From Bradyrhizobium sp. NP1 (lineage in GTDB: Bacteria > Pseudomonadota > Alphaproteobacteria > Rhizobiales > Xanthobacteraceae), in assembly GCF_030378205.1 (NCBI RefSeq), contig NZ_CP127385.1, positions 4,752,001-4,816,000 of the forward strand: DNA of 64,000 nucleotides. The letters are read 5' to 3'. Below the pieces are notes generated by a model, which saw only the letters and a program-made list of their open reading frames with translations, did no database searches and was not told the origin of the DNA. The stretch's first letter is position 1. Each line of letters starts with the position of its first letter. Made by a program: the position numbers and the translations under genes. Of this stretch, positions 54,347 to 63,221 are shown in pieces.

Positions 54347-55915
54347 GTGAGATTTATCTTTGAAAATCATGCGCTTGACGTCGGACGACGGGAGCTGATC
54401 TGCGCCGGCGAAGACATCCCGCTCGAGCCGCAGGTTTTTGACCTGCTGCTCTACCTGCTCGAGAATCGCGATCGGGTCGTCGGCAAGGACGAACTGTTCG
54501 AGAAGGTGTGGGACGGCCGCATCGTCTCGGAGTCGACCCTGACGAGCCGCATCAACGCGGTGCGGAGAGCGATCAGGGACACAGGCAAGGATCAGCGTCT
54601 GCTGCGCACCGTTGCGCGCAAGGGCTTTCGTTTTGTCGCCAACGTCCAAGTCGATCGGCCGGCGGCGGTGCTACAATCCGCATCCCATCTGGTCGAGGGC
54701 GCGCCGGAGCGACTGGCGCTTCCGGCGTTCGATCGTACCGCGATCGCGGTACTGCCCTTCACCAACATGAGTGACGCGGTCGAGCAGGACTATTTTTCCG
54801 ACGGCATCAGCGAAGACATCATCATGGCGCTGTCGAAGCTGCGCTGGTTCTACGTGATCGCCCGCAACTCCTCGTTCGTCTACAAGGGCAAATCGGTTCA
54901 CCTGAAGCAGATCGGCGACGAGCTTGGCGTCGCCTATGTGGTCGAGGGCAGCGTCCGGAAGGACGGCGAGCGCGTGCGCATTACGGCGCAGCTGGTCGAC
55001 GTCTCAACAGGCAGCCATATCTGGGCGGAGCGCTACGATCGCGCCCTGGCCGACGTTTTCGCCGTGCAGGACGAGATCACCCAGGCCATCGTTGCCGCAA
55101 TCGAGCCGCAGCTTTATGCCGCGGAAAACTTCCGCGCCCGGCGCAAGGCACCGGACAGCACGGACGCCTGGGATCTCGTGATGCGCGCCCTGTCGCATTA
55201 CTGGCGCGTCACGCGCCAGGACAACATGGTTGCCCAGGCGCTGCTCGAGAAAGCCATCACCATCGATCCGCAATACGGGCAGGCCCTCGGCGTGCTCGCC
55301 GCCAGTCATATCTTCAGTGCCCATATGGGATGGGAAGACATGGCGAAGGCGCTGCCGGTCGCCGAGCGCGCGGCGCTCGCGGCCATTCACGCCGACACCG
55401 AGGACGCCTGGGCACATTGCGCGCTGGCGAGTGTCTATCTGTTCACCCGGCGTTTCGACGACTGCCTCGCGGAATTCGAGCTGGCGTTGACGCTCAATCC
55501 CAGCTTCTCGCTAGCGCGCGGCTACTACGGCGTTGCGCTCGCCTATTGCGGACGCTGGGAGGAAGGCGACCGCGCGGCGCGCCATGCGTTGCGCCTAAGC
55601 CCGCGCGACCCCTTTGCCGCGATCTACTGCGGTGTCGCCTCCTACAGCCAGTTCGTCGGCTGCAACTACGAGGAGGCCATCGATCTCGCGCGCGAGGCGC
55701 TGCGTCTGCGCCCCGATTTCGTCGGCGCCCACCGCGTGCTGACCGCTGCGGCCGCGATGAGCGAACAACCGGAGCTGGCGGCCGCGGCGCTGGAAGCCCT
55801 GCGCCGCGTCCAGCCGACGCTGTCGCTCTCCTGGCTGGCCAGCGAGATGCCGTTCAAACGCGATGCCGAGCGCGAGCAATACCTGGAAGCGTTCCGGCGG
55901 GCGGGGCTTCGATAG
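54347..55915 (+). CDS. Winged-helix regulator with TolB-like and TPR domains
   Basis: 522 residues. 1-100: OmpR/CadC-type winged helix (EPQVFDLLLYLLENRDRVVG, RLLRTVARKGFRFVANV). ~125-245: the adenylate-cyclase-associated TolB-like domain (IAVLPFTNMSDAVEQDYFSD). ~260-510: TPR repeats (WAHCALASVYLFTRRFDDCL). No TM helix. Common rhizobial regulator of unknown ligand. The GTG at 54347 gives the family-like N-terminus; 54305 is possible. Divergent from the methyltransferase set and may control it. Confidence 0.88.
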   Translation: MRFIFENHALDVGRRELICAGEDIPLEPQVFDLLLYLLENRDRVVGKDELFEKVWDGRIVSESTLTSRINAVRRAIRDTGKDQRLLRTVARKGFRFVANVQVDRPAAVLQSASHLVEGAPERLALPAFDRTAIAVLPFTNMSDAVEQDYFSDGISEDIIMALSKLRWFYVIARNSSFVYKGKSVHLKQIGDELGVAYVVEGSVRKDGERVRITAQLVDVSTGSHIWAERYDRALADVFAVQDEITQAIVAAIEPQLYAAENFRARRKAPDSTDAWDLVMRALSHYWRVTRQDNMVAQALLEKAITIDPQYGQALGVLAASHIFSAHMGWEDMAKALPVAERAALAAIHADTEDAWAHCALASVYLFTRRFDDCLAEFELALTLNPSFSLARGYYGVALAYCGRWEEGDRAARHALRLSPRDPFAAIYCGVASYSQFVGCNYEEAIDLAREALRLRPDFVGAHRVLTAAAAMSEQPELAAAALEALRRVQPTLSLSWLASEMPFKRDAEREQYLEAFRRAGLR

Positions 55916-56099
55916 CTGCCTCCGAATGGAGGGTCATGAAGGCTCGCGCGCCGGCGCCAGCCAAGGCCGCTTCGCGGCAATCCTCCGCGAAGATATTTCA
56001 AGCTTTTCTGGACGATAAATCGTTGGTCTCTGAAAGTCTTCGCCAGCGGCAGCGTGCATCCTGCACAAAGGGGAGCTGCACCGCAGAAGGTAGAAGACG

Positions 56100-56369
56100 A
56101 TGACCTTATTGAGTGACCCTTACAGTTATTCGGGTACGACATACATTTTGAAGACGATCCGCGCTGCCGGCCGCGCGCTGTCCCGGCTCATCAACGGATG
56201 GATTGCAGCCATCATCGCGCAGCGCGAATATCAGGCCGGCCAAGCTGCCCTGCGACGCCTCGGCGACCGGGAGCTGAGAGACATCGGCATCTATCGCGGC
56301 GAGATCGATTGCGGCTTGCCGGACGCTGCCAAGACGCGGGAACTGATGCAGAACAAGCATCTTCCCTAA
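56100..56369 (+). CDS. DUF1127 protein
   Basis: An 89-residue protein; C-terminal DUF1127 motif ALRRLGDRELRDIGIYRGEI. Related small Arg-rich proteins influence RNA turnover and carbon or phosphate metabolism in alphaproteobacteria. AAGG lies before the ATG. Stand-alone. Confidence 0.9.
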   Translation: MTLLSDPYSYSGTTYILKTIRAAGRALSRLINGWIAAIIAQREYQAGQAALRRLGDRELRDIGIYRGEIDCGLPDAAKTRELMQNKHLP

Positions 56370-56740
56370 CGAGCGGCGTGTCTCCTGGCGAAGAGGCCCG
56401 GCGATGGAGGAGTCTCCAGAACCGCGGTGACGGGGTCGGAAACGAGCCCGTCACCGCTCGACCGTGGCGCAGGATCAGTTGGCGGCTGCCTGACCACAAG
56501 TTCACGCCTCTCCAAAGTAGCCGGAACCGGATTTTCCTGGGCCAGCCGCAACGCCTGCTGCTCCGTTCGGCGCAAGCGCCAGCTCTCCCTCAGCAAGCGG
56601 ATCAGCCCCCGCCAGGAAAGCTCCAGCAACACCTCATGGTGTCTCATTCCCTTGCCGCCCTTGACCAGGCCAAGGTCCCTGATCAGGCAGTAGCGGCCAC
56701 TGCTCATGCGAGCGAGTCGGGCATCCGCGAACCATTTCAT
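56366..56740 (-). CDS. Possible hypothetical protein
   Basis: A 124-residue frame starting MKWFADARLARMSSGRYCLI; the middle GKGMRHHEVLLELSWRGLIR looks protein-like, the C-terminus is Pro-rich. No clear ribosome site. It overlaps the DUF1127 stop by four bases on the other strand. A plus-strand frame of similar length competes, so this call is weak. Confidence 0.38.
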   Translation of the reverse strand: MKWFADARLARMSSGRYCLIRDLGLVKGGKGMRHHEVLLELSWRGLIRLLRESWRLRRTEQQALRLAQENPVPATLERRELVVRQPPTDPAPRSSGDGLVSDPVTAVLETPPSPGLFARRHAAR

Positions 56741-56846
56741 GGCGCGAGGATGCACCGTGATACGGACTCGTCAATCCTTGACAGCGCGATTCGCCTGCAG
56801 ATCCGGTCATCGCCGGATCTGCGCTGTTCCATCCTTGCCGGCCTCA

Positions 56847-57065
56847 TCACCCAGGGATCGACATCGCCGCCAGCAACCGGCGCCGCAAGCCACCCAGCCA
56901 GGAGACGAGCCCCCATGCGAGCTGCGGCCCACAATCATCGCGACGGCCTTCACGGGACAGCGATGTTTCGCCCAGCCCGCCGCTCTCGCACGACACGAGT
57001 TGGTATACGGGGATTCCGACCGCCGCGGATGCGACGATGTCGTAGACCTGCTCGACCGGCTTCAT
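56847..57065 (-). CDS. Small hypothetical protein downstream of iorB
   Basis: A 72-residue frame starting MKPVEQVYDIVASAAVGIPV, with a weak hydrophobic C-terminal half (WGLVSWLGGLRRRLLAAM). AGGA seven to eight bases before the ATG. Only 75 bases after iorB on the same strand. No family known. Confidence 0.42.
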   Translation of the reverse strand: MKPVEQVYDIVASAAVGIPVYQLVSCESGGLGETSLSREGRRDDCGPQLAWGLVSWLGGLRRRLLAAMSIPG

Positions 57066-57140
57066 GCGACCATCCTTTCGCCGGGGGCTCATTCGCTCGG
57101 GGCGAATGCCTCAGACCGCAACCGCCCGGCCCCCGCCGCG

Positions 57141-58667
57141 CTAGCCATGCATGATTTCGGCCAGTTTGCGTTTCAGGGCGTCGCCGCTCTCGTCCACCAC
57201 GGCCGCCCTCCTCAGGGCGCCAAGCTGCGTGGCCGCGGCGCCGCGCCGCTGCAGCTCCGGCAAGGCATCCATCAATATCTCGAACTTCTTGACCGCCCGA
57301 TCGTGGGTATCGCCATAGCCCTTCACCAGGCCAAGGCAGCGCGCGATTTCGACCGCTAGTGCGTAGTCCTCTGATGCGATCCTGGTGACGCGCTCCAGCC
57401 AGGATTCGTGGCGCGCGCGCTCGGCGATCCAGCGCAGCGAACGTGGACGCATCGGCTTGAGGCTCGCGATCAACGACAGCAGCAGGAAGCCCGGGATCGA
57501 ACTCGTCTTCACCGTGCGCCCTTTGCGCGTCGCCCGGTCCAGCAACGCGGAAGCCCACTTGCTCCGCATCATCCAGCGGCCGATCGGCGCCGGAACGGTC
57601 TCGACGATCTCCTGCCTCCGGGGATGAAAATATTCCGCAATCTCGACGATCTCGCCGTGCTTCGCCTTGACCTCCTCGCGCACGCGATCGAAACGGGCGC
57701 GCCGGATCTTCAATTCCGCGACCCGGATCGTGTCCTCAAAGGACATGGCGAGCGCGAGCGAGCGTCCGACTTCCGTCAGGAGCTCATCGGGCTTCCCGTC
57801 GCGCGCCCGCTCGATCGTCAGGATCGGCTCCAGGCGTTGCAGGTAGAGCCTGGCATAGTTCTCGTCCTGATATTCGGTCAGGCGATCCACGCCCGCGCTG
57901 ATCACCGGACGCGACAGGCTCGTCAGCCGGTCTGATATCGTCGACAGCAGTGCCGGTATCCTGCCTTCGCCCTGGGCAGCCGGCAGCGAACTGCCGGGTG
58001 ACGCCGCCGGTCCGGCCGTCGCGGTCTCATATCCCGCCTTGAACGCGCGGACGCTCGGCTCGACACCGACGCCGCCGCGGCGGATCGTCGCCTCGAACGC
58101 CGAGCGCTGAAACGGCAGCGCGCCGGAGGCGGACAGCACGCCGAACATCACGGCGGTGACCAGGCTTCCCGTCATCTCGGCGATGCCGGCCATATCGAAG
58201 GCGTAAAGGCGTAACGACGACTCTTCGCTCGATTTCAGCAAGGCCTGGCTGTCGACGCGGTCATCCGCCACCGCGACGCGCTCCTGCATGGTGAAGACGC
58301 GGTGCGTGGACGTGATCAGCGTCGTGCGCTCGGGCGTGACGAGGCCGCGCGCGATGGCGCGCCCGGCTTCCATGAATTCGGAGGCGAGAACGATATCGAC
58401 GTCCCCCGGCACCGGCATCAGCGCCAGCACGGGAGCCTGGGTCCTTGCCGCATTCTTCGGAAACAGCTCCACGTAATAGACCGTGGCGCCGGTGCGCTGC
58501 GCGACCCCCGGCACCGATGTCTTCTGGGCGAGGTAGCCGCCGTGCTCGGCGAGATCGACGATCCAGTCGGTCAGCACCCCGCCGCCTTCGCCGCCCATGG
58601 CGAGGATCGCAATCGTGATCGGACGGACGCGCGAGGCCCCCCTGGTGTCAAGGACCGGTGCGTTCAT
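57141..58667 (-). CDS. iorB: Indolepyruvate oxidoreductase subunit beta
   Basis: A 508-residue subunit. The first ~200 residues are the pyruvate-ferredoxin-oxidoreductase gamma-type domain (ILAMGGEGGGVLTDWIVDLA, GDVDIVLASEFMEAGRAIAR). The long C-terminal extension typical of alphaproteobacterial IorB includes GDTHDRAVKKFEILMDALPE. Its ATG overlaps the iorA stop (ATGA). It acts with IorA in oxidative decarboxylation of aryl pyruvates. Confidence 0.93.
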   Translation of the reverse strand: MNAPVLDTRGASRVRPITIAILAMGGEGGGVLTDWIVDLAEHGGYLAQKTSVPGVAQRTGATVYYVELFPKNAARTQAPVLALMPVPGDVDIVLASEFMEAGRAIARGLVTPERTTLITSTHRVFTMQERVAVADDRVDSQALLKSSEESSLRLYAFDMAGIAEMTGSLVTAVMFGVLSASGALPFQRSAFEATIRRGGVGVEPSVRAFKAGYETATAGPAASPGSSLPAAQGEGRIPALLSTISDRLTSLSRPVISAGVDRLTEYQDENYARLYLQRLEPILTIERARDGKPDELLTEVGRSLALAMSFEDTIRVAELKIRRARFDRVREEVKAKHGEIVEIAEYFHPRRQEIVETVPAPIGRWMMRSKWASALLDRATRKGRTVKTSSIPGFLLLSLIASLKPMRPRSLRWIAERARHESWLERVTRIASEDYALAVEIARCLGLVKGYGDTHDRAVKKFEILMDALPELQRRGAAATQLGALRRAAVVDESGDALKRKLAEIMHG

Positions 58668-60811
58668 CGCGCCATCTCCACCCGTGCGCCTTCCATGCGC
58701 CGCTGCAGGAAGCCGATCACGCGATTGCGCAAGCGCTGCCTGAGGCGGTCCCACCACGTCGGATTGTTCACGATCGACGCCTTGTAGAACGACGGGCATA
58801 GCACCGCCGCGTGTGCGACCTCGCCGCACAACCCGCATCCGACGCAGGAATCGACGACCTTGGTGACGGGCTCCCGCCGCAACGGGTCCGGATTGGGCGC
58901 GATCGTCAAGGACGGGCAGCCGGACAGGCGGATGCAGGAGTGATCACCGGTGCAGGTGTCCGCGTCGACCCCGAAGCGCTCGCGCACGACGCGCTCGCCC
59001 CGCTTGATCGCCTCGCGCATCAAGGGCTTCTCCCGGCGCTGCTTGTTCAGCATGCATTCCGACGACGCGATGACGACCTTCGGGCCTTCAGCCTTGGTGG
59101 TCAGCGCCTCACGCAGCACGTCGCGCATGGTCGCGAGATCGTAGGTACGCGTGACATGCCTGACCCAGTTGACTCCGACGCCGCGGACCGCCTTCTCGAT
59201 CGGATGCTGGGTCGAACGGGTGGCGATGTCGCCGGCGGATGACAGGACGTCCTGGCCGCCGGTCGCCGCCGCATAGCCGTTGTCGACGACCAGCACCACG
59301 CTGTCGGTCTTGTTGAAGACCTGATGGCCGACGCTGCTGACGAGCCCCGAGTGCCAGAGCCCCCCGTCGCCCAGCACGGCCACCGGGCGCTTGCCGTTCT
59401 GGCCCGACAACGGCGAGGCGCCGGCCCCGCCGAGGCCGTAGCCGACGGTCGTGTTGCCCAGGTTGAACGGCTCGAGCGCTGCGAACGTGTGGCATCCGAC
59501 GTCGTTGCTGATGTGCAGCGTGCCGACCTCGCGCTGCACCAGCTTCATCGCGGTGAAGATCGGACGCTCCGGGCATCCGGTGCAGAAGGACGGCTGCCGC
59601 CCATGCACGTTCTGGCCGAGCGTATCCAGGGCCGCCGAAAGGCTCTTGTTGGTCTGCTTCGGCGGCTCGGGCGCCAGCAGATCGGGACGATGGGTTGCGC
59701 AGAAACGCTGCAGCGCCGCCTTGAGCACCCCGCCGGTATATTCGCCGGCCATCGGAAGGACCGACTTACCTTCCACCTTCGTCTGCAGGTCGGCACGCCG
59801 CAGAATGGTGTTGATCCCCTGCTCGATGAATTCGGGCTGGCCCTCCTCGATGACCAGGATCGCCTTCTTGCCCGCGCAGAAGCGGACGAACTCCTCGTCA
59901 ATGAGCGGATAGGTCGCGTTCAGGACATAGAGCGGGATACGGCTGTTGCCGTAGACGTCGGCAAGCCCCGCAATCTCCATGGCGCGCAGGACGCCGTTAT
60001 ACATGCCGCCCTGCATGACGATGCCGACGTCGGCGGCCTCACCGTCGAAAAACTCGTTGATGCTGTTTTCCCGGATGAATTTCACTGCCGCCGGCCAGCG
60101 ATGCTCGATCTTCTCCCGCTCATGGTCGTAGGTATAAGGGGGTAGCGCGTAACGGCTGACGTCGCGCACCGGCTGCTCCAGCGCATCGGCGCGCGAAAAT
60201 GCCGGCTTCACATTGTCCTTGGCGGTGAAGCTGCCATAGACGTGGCAGGCCCGGATCCGAAGCTGCAGCATGACCGCCGTGTTGCTGGCCTCGGAGAGCT
60301 GGAAACCCTTCTCGACCGCCTCGACGATCGAGCGCACGTTCGGGCGCGGATCGAGCATCCAGAACTGCGATTTCATCGCGAAGGCGTGGCTGCGCTCCTG
60401 GTTGATCGAGGAGCCTTCGCCATAGTCCTCGCCGATGATGATCAGCGCGCCGCCCTTCACGCCGCCCGATGAAAGCGCGGCCAGCGCGTCGGATGCGACA
60501 TTGACGCCGACCGTCGCCTTGAACGTGCAGGCGCCGCGCAGGGGATAGCTGATCGATGCCGCCAGGGCCGCCGCGGCCGATGCCTCGTTGGCGCTGGACT
60601 CGAAGCGCACGCCGAGTTCCTGCAACAGATCGTTGGCGTCATTCAGCACATCGATGAGATGCGAGACCGGCGCGCCCTGGTAGCCCGAAACATAGGAAAC
60701 ACCCGACTGCAGCAGGGCCTTGGTGACCGCCAGGATGGCTTCGCCGCGAAATTCCTCGCCGGCGCCGATCCTCAGTTGCTTGACCTCTTCCTTAAATGAA
60801 CGCTCGGCCAT
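58664..60811 (-). CDS. iorA: Indolepyruvate ferredoxin oxidoreductase subunit alpha
   Basis: 715 residues. N-terminal domain with SGYQGAPVSHLIDVLNDAND; TPP-binding domain with LGDGGLWHSGLVSSVGHQVF and LVVDNGYAAATGGQ. C-terminal Fe-S region: TCTGDHSCIRLSGCPSLTI and SCVGCGLCGEVAHAAVLCPS. It converts indolepyruvate and related aryl 2-oxoacids to acyl-CoA. Divergent from an MHS-family transporter. Confidence 0.95.
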   Translation of the reverse strand: MAERSFKEEVKQLRIGAGEEFRGEAILAVTKALLQSGVSYVSGYQGAPVSHLIDVLNDANDLLQELGVRFESSANEASAAAALAASISYPLRGACTFKATVGVNVASDALAALSSGGVKGGALIIIGEDYGEGSSINQERSHAFAMKSQFWMLDPRPNVRSIVEAVEKGFQLSEASNTAVMLQLRIRACHVYGSFTAKDNVKPAFSRADALEQPVRDVSRYALPPYTYDHEREKIEHRWPAAVKFIRENSINEFFDGEAADVGIVMQGGMYNGVLRAMEIAGLADVYGNSRIPLYVLNATYPLIDEEFVRFCAGKKAILVIEEGQPEFIEQGINTILRRADLQTKVEGKSVLPMAGEYTGGVLKAALQRFCATHRPDLLAPEPPKQTNKSLSAALDTLGQNVHGRQPSFCTGCPERPIFTAMKLVQREVGTLHISNDVGCHTFAALEPFNLGNTTVGYGLGGAGASPLSGQNGKRPVAVLGDGGLWHSGLVSSVGHQVFNKTDSVVLVVDNGYAAATGGQDVLSSAGDIATRSTQHPIEKAVRGVGVNWVRHVTRTYDLATMRDVLREALTTKAEGPKVVIASSECMLNKQRREKPLMREAIKRGERVVRERFGVDADTCTGDHSCIRLSGCPSLTIAPNPDPLRREPVTKVVDSCVGCGLCGEVAHAAVLCPSFYKASIVNNPTWWDRLRQRLRNRVIGFLQRRMEGARVEMAR

Positions 60812-61678
60812 TGCACCCCCCAGCCTGCACGAAATGGAATCCGACTTCGCTAGCCATCGTCTCTTGCCCTTCAGTTCCGAAGGATCACCGCCGCATCCAA
60901 CCCGACGTTCAGATCCACTTCCAGGGCAATCGGCCGCTTTTCGATCACGTCGCCGCCTTCCACCCGTCGCTCGCGTGGATCAAGACATGGCCTTTTGCGC
61001 GCACACGGCGATCCCACCGAGACGTTCTCGTCGAATTGCGTGCATGGCTTCAATTGCGCTGCGAGCACCAGATCCTCCGTCGTTCCCCCGAGACTAGCGC
61101 CATCTTTGCGGCTTGATCAAACTATCATACTAATATTAGTCTCTTTCAGTCCACAGGTTTTTGACGCAACTCCGCTAATTTCCTCTATATAGCCGAAAAG
61201 ATGAATGTGTGCGGACTTGTCGATAAGCCTATTTTTAGTATGATAGTCCAATAACGATTGCTCCGACGAGGTGTCGCATGCCATCCCGCGGTCCACATGA
61301 AATAGTCGTCGACACCTTCGCTGTCGGCGCACCGGTCTCTCGCTGGCGCCTCGGCTACGCCTGGGAAGAGAGGCTGCGGTCGTCGGTTCATCACAACGCT
61401 TGCTCCGACCTGGGGCCCTGCACGCGAAGTCGCCTCGACGGCATGCGTCACCCCGTTCAGGAAAGCCCACCGTCACATCTTGTCCGGTCCTGACTCATGG
61501 CGTCGGCGGCGCATGCGGTTTTCGGTGGCGGCGCACTCATGAGCCCGGGCCGAAGACGCGTCGGCGCGGCCCGGTGCTCCGGCGCGAGCGTTGATGACGA
61601 CGAAACTGTTGAGCTCCCAGCGGCAATGCTCGCGGGGTGAATCAACTCGCAAACAATCACTGAAGAGGGGGGATATCC
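60812..61678. other. Divergent iorA / transporter spacer
   Basis: 867 bases with no supported gene. It holds the 13-bp inverted-repeat pair at 61121 and 61235; the frames in it are short and without ribosome sites. Confidence 0.5.
61121..61247. promoter_or_regulatory. 13-bp inverted-repeat pair, possible operators
   Basis: ACTATCATACTAA at 61121-61133 and its exact complement TTAGTATGATAGT at 61235-61247, 101 bases apart. The left copy runs into the palindrome ACTAATATTAGT (61129-61140). Two oppositely oriented binding sites for one regulator of the divergent genes is the simplest reading. Confidence 0.6.
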
Positions 61679-63040
61679 ATGTCAGCTCAAAACACTACAA
61701 CCGCGCCTCGAGATCCGGCGATTTTGCGCCGCGCTATCGCAGCCGGTTTCACTGGAACTGTGATCGAGTGGTATGACTTCGTCGTCTTCGGCACGGTTTC
61801 CGTGCTCGTGTTCGGCAAGGTGTTCTATCCCGAGCAGACGCCGTTCATAGCTCTGTTGTCCTCTCTGGGCACGTTCGCAATCGGCTTCCTTGCACGGCCG
61901 CTCGGAGGCATCTTCTTCGGCTATCTCGGCGATCGAATCGGACGACGCAACACGCTCATGGTCACCCTGGCGCTGATGGGCGTCGCGACCTTGTTGATTG
62001 GTCTTCTCCCCGGCTATCACGCCATCGGCGTCGCGGCACCGGCGCTTCTGATCCTGCTGCGCCTGGTGCAGGGCTTCTCGCTCGGCGGCGAGTTCGGCGG
62101 GGTCGCGACCTTGCTGATCGAGCACGCCCCCAAGGATCGTCGCGGCGCGGTGGGAGGCTGGGCGCAGGCGGGCGGCTTCGTCGGCCCACTGCTCGGAACC
62201 GTGGTGATTCTCATCCTGAGGTCGGCGCTTTCTGACGCCGAGCTCGTCAGCTGGGGATGGCGGGTGCCGTTCCTGCTCAGCGTGCTCCTGATCGTGGTTG
62301 CCGCGTACATTCGCACGCACATCACCGAAAGCCCCGAGTTCGAGCGGGCTCGCGCCCACAAGGAGCTCTCCAAGCATCCCTTGCGCGGCGTCATCGCGGA
62401 GTATCCCAAGGAGATCTTCTGCGTCTTCGGCATGCATGCCGGCAACGCGTTGCTTTTCTATACCGGGCTGACCTTTGCCGTTGCCTACATCACCAGAAAT
62501 GTCGGCCTCAGCCAGACCGTCGCGCTTTGGGCAAACGCCGTATTTCTCCTGGCCGCCACCATCAGCTGCATCGTCGTATCTCGTCTGTCGGACAGGACCG
62601 GCCGCAAACCGATCTACCTTGCGGGAACGATCCTGGGGATGGTCATGGCCTTCCCCCTGTTCTACATGCTCGATACGGCAAACGTCGGCATTGTGCTGTT
62701 GGCTGCCGCGATCATGGGCGCGATCGAAGGCGGCTTTCTATACGGCATCCAGCCGTCCTATTTCGGCGAGTTGTTCCCGACCAAGTTCCGCTATCTCGGC
62801 ATGTCGCTGGGTTATCAGGCGGCGACCGTTCTCGTCGGAGCGACCGCACCGATGATCGGCGTGCTTCTTACCGAATGGAGCGGCGGACACCCCTGGGCCT
62901 TCTCCCTCTATCTCATCGCAATTCTCGTTCTGGCGGCGGTATCGGTTCTTCTTGCCGGAGAGACCAGGCATCGGGACATCGAGCGCATCGAGGACCAGCG
63001 GGGCGATTCATCGCTCACGGAGCCGCGCGGGGCCGTCTAG
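61679..63040 (+). CDS. MFS transporter, metabolite:H+ symporter (MHS) family
   Basis: A 453-residue 12-TM carrier. Opening GFTGTVIEWYDFVVFGTVSV, motif GYLGDRIGRRNTLMVTLALM, then RLVQGFSLGGEFGGVATLLI, all MHS-type (KgtP/ProP/ShiA group). It takes up an organic acid; given the divergent iorAB, an aromatic or 2-oxo acid is a guess. A purine-rich GAGGGGGGA precedes the ATG. Confidence 0.93.
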   Translation: MSAQNTTTAPRDPAILRRAIAAGFTGTVIEWYDFVVFGTVSVLVFGKVFYPEQTPFIALLSSLGTFAIGFLARPLGGIFFGYLGDRIGRRNTLMVTLALMGVATLLIGLLPGYHAIGVAAPALLILLRLVQGFSLGGEFGGVATLLIEHAPKDRRGAVGGWAQAGGFVGPLLGTVVILILRSALSDAELVSWGWRVPFLLSVLLIVVAAYIRTHITESPEFERARAHKELSKHPLRGVIAEYPKEIFCVFGMHAGNALLFYTGLTFAVAYITRNVGLSQTVALWANAVFLLAATISCIVVSRLSDRTGRKPIYLAGTILGMVMAFPLFYMLDTANVGIVLLAAAIMGAIEGGFLYGIQPSYFGELFPTKFRYLGMSLGYQAATVLVGATAPMIGVLLTEWSGGHPWAFSLYLIAILVLAAVSVLLAGETRHRDIERIEDQRGDSSLTEPRGAV

Positions 63041-63060
63041 TGGAGCGGATATTCCGAAGT

Positions 63061-63083
63061 GTCCTGGGTCGTCGGCCCAGGAC
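63061..63083 (+). terminator. Hairpin after the MHS transporter
   Basis: GTCCTGGG pairs with CCCAGGAC across seven bases, 20 bases after the stop. No T-run follows, so termination strength is uncertain. Confidence 0.4.
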
Positions 63084-63139
63084 GTGCGGATAGCTTGAGC
63101 CTGCGGACAAAGTTGCAGGCGGTACCAAGTTCATGAATC

Positions 63140-63164
63140 AAAAGTCCCCGCCAATGGCGGGGAC
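63140..63164 (-). terminator. Intrinsic terminator of the binding-protein gene
   Basis: Nine-pair stem GTCCCCGCC/GGCGGGGAC with a three-base loop. On the minus strand it is followed by TTTT. It lies 58 bases beyond the stop of the ABC binding-protein gene. Confidence 0.75.
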
Positions 63165-63179
63165 CTTGTCGGCAGCCCG

Positions 63180-63203
63180 GCCGCATCCGTTGCCGGATGC
63201 GGC
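63180..63203 (-). repeat. Hairpin directly after the binding-protein stop
   Basis: GCCGCATCCG pairs perfectly with CGGATGCGGC across a TTGC loop; ten pairs, 18 bases after the stop and just before the terminator. Possibly an mRNA 3' stabiliser. Confidence 0.55.
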
Positions 63204-63221
63204 TGTGCTGTTGTTGCGAGA

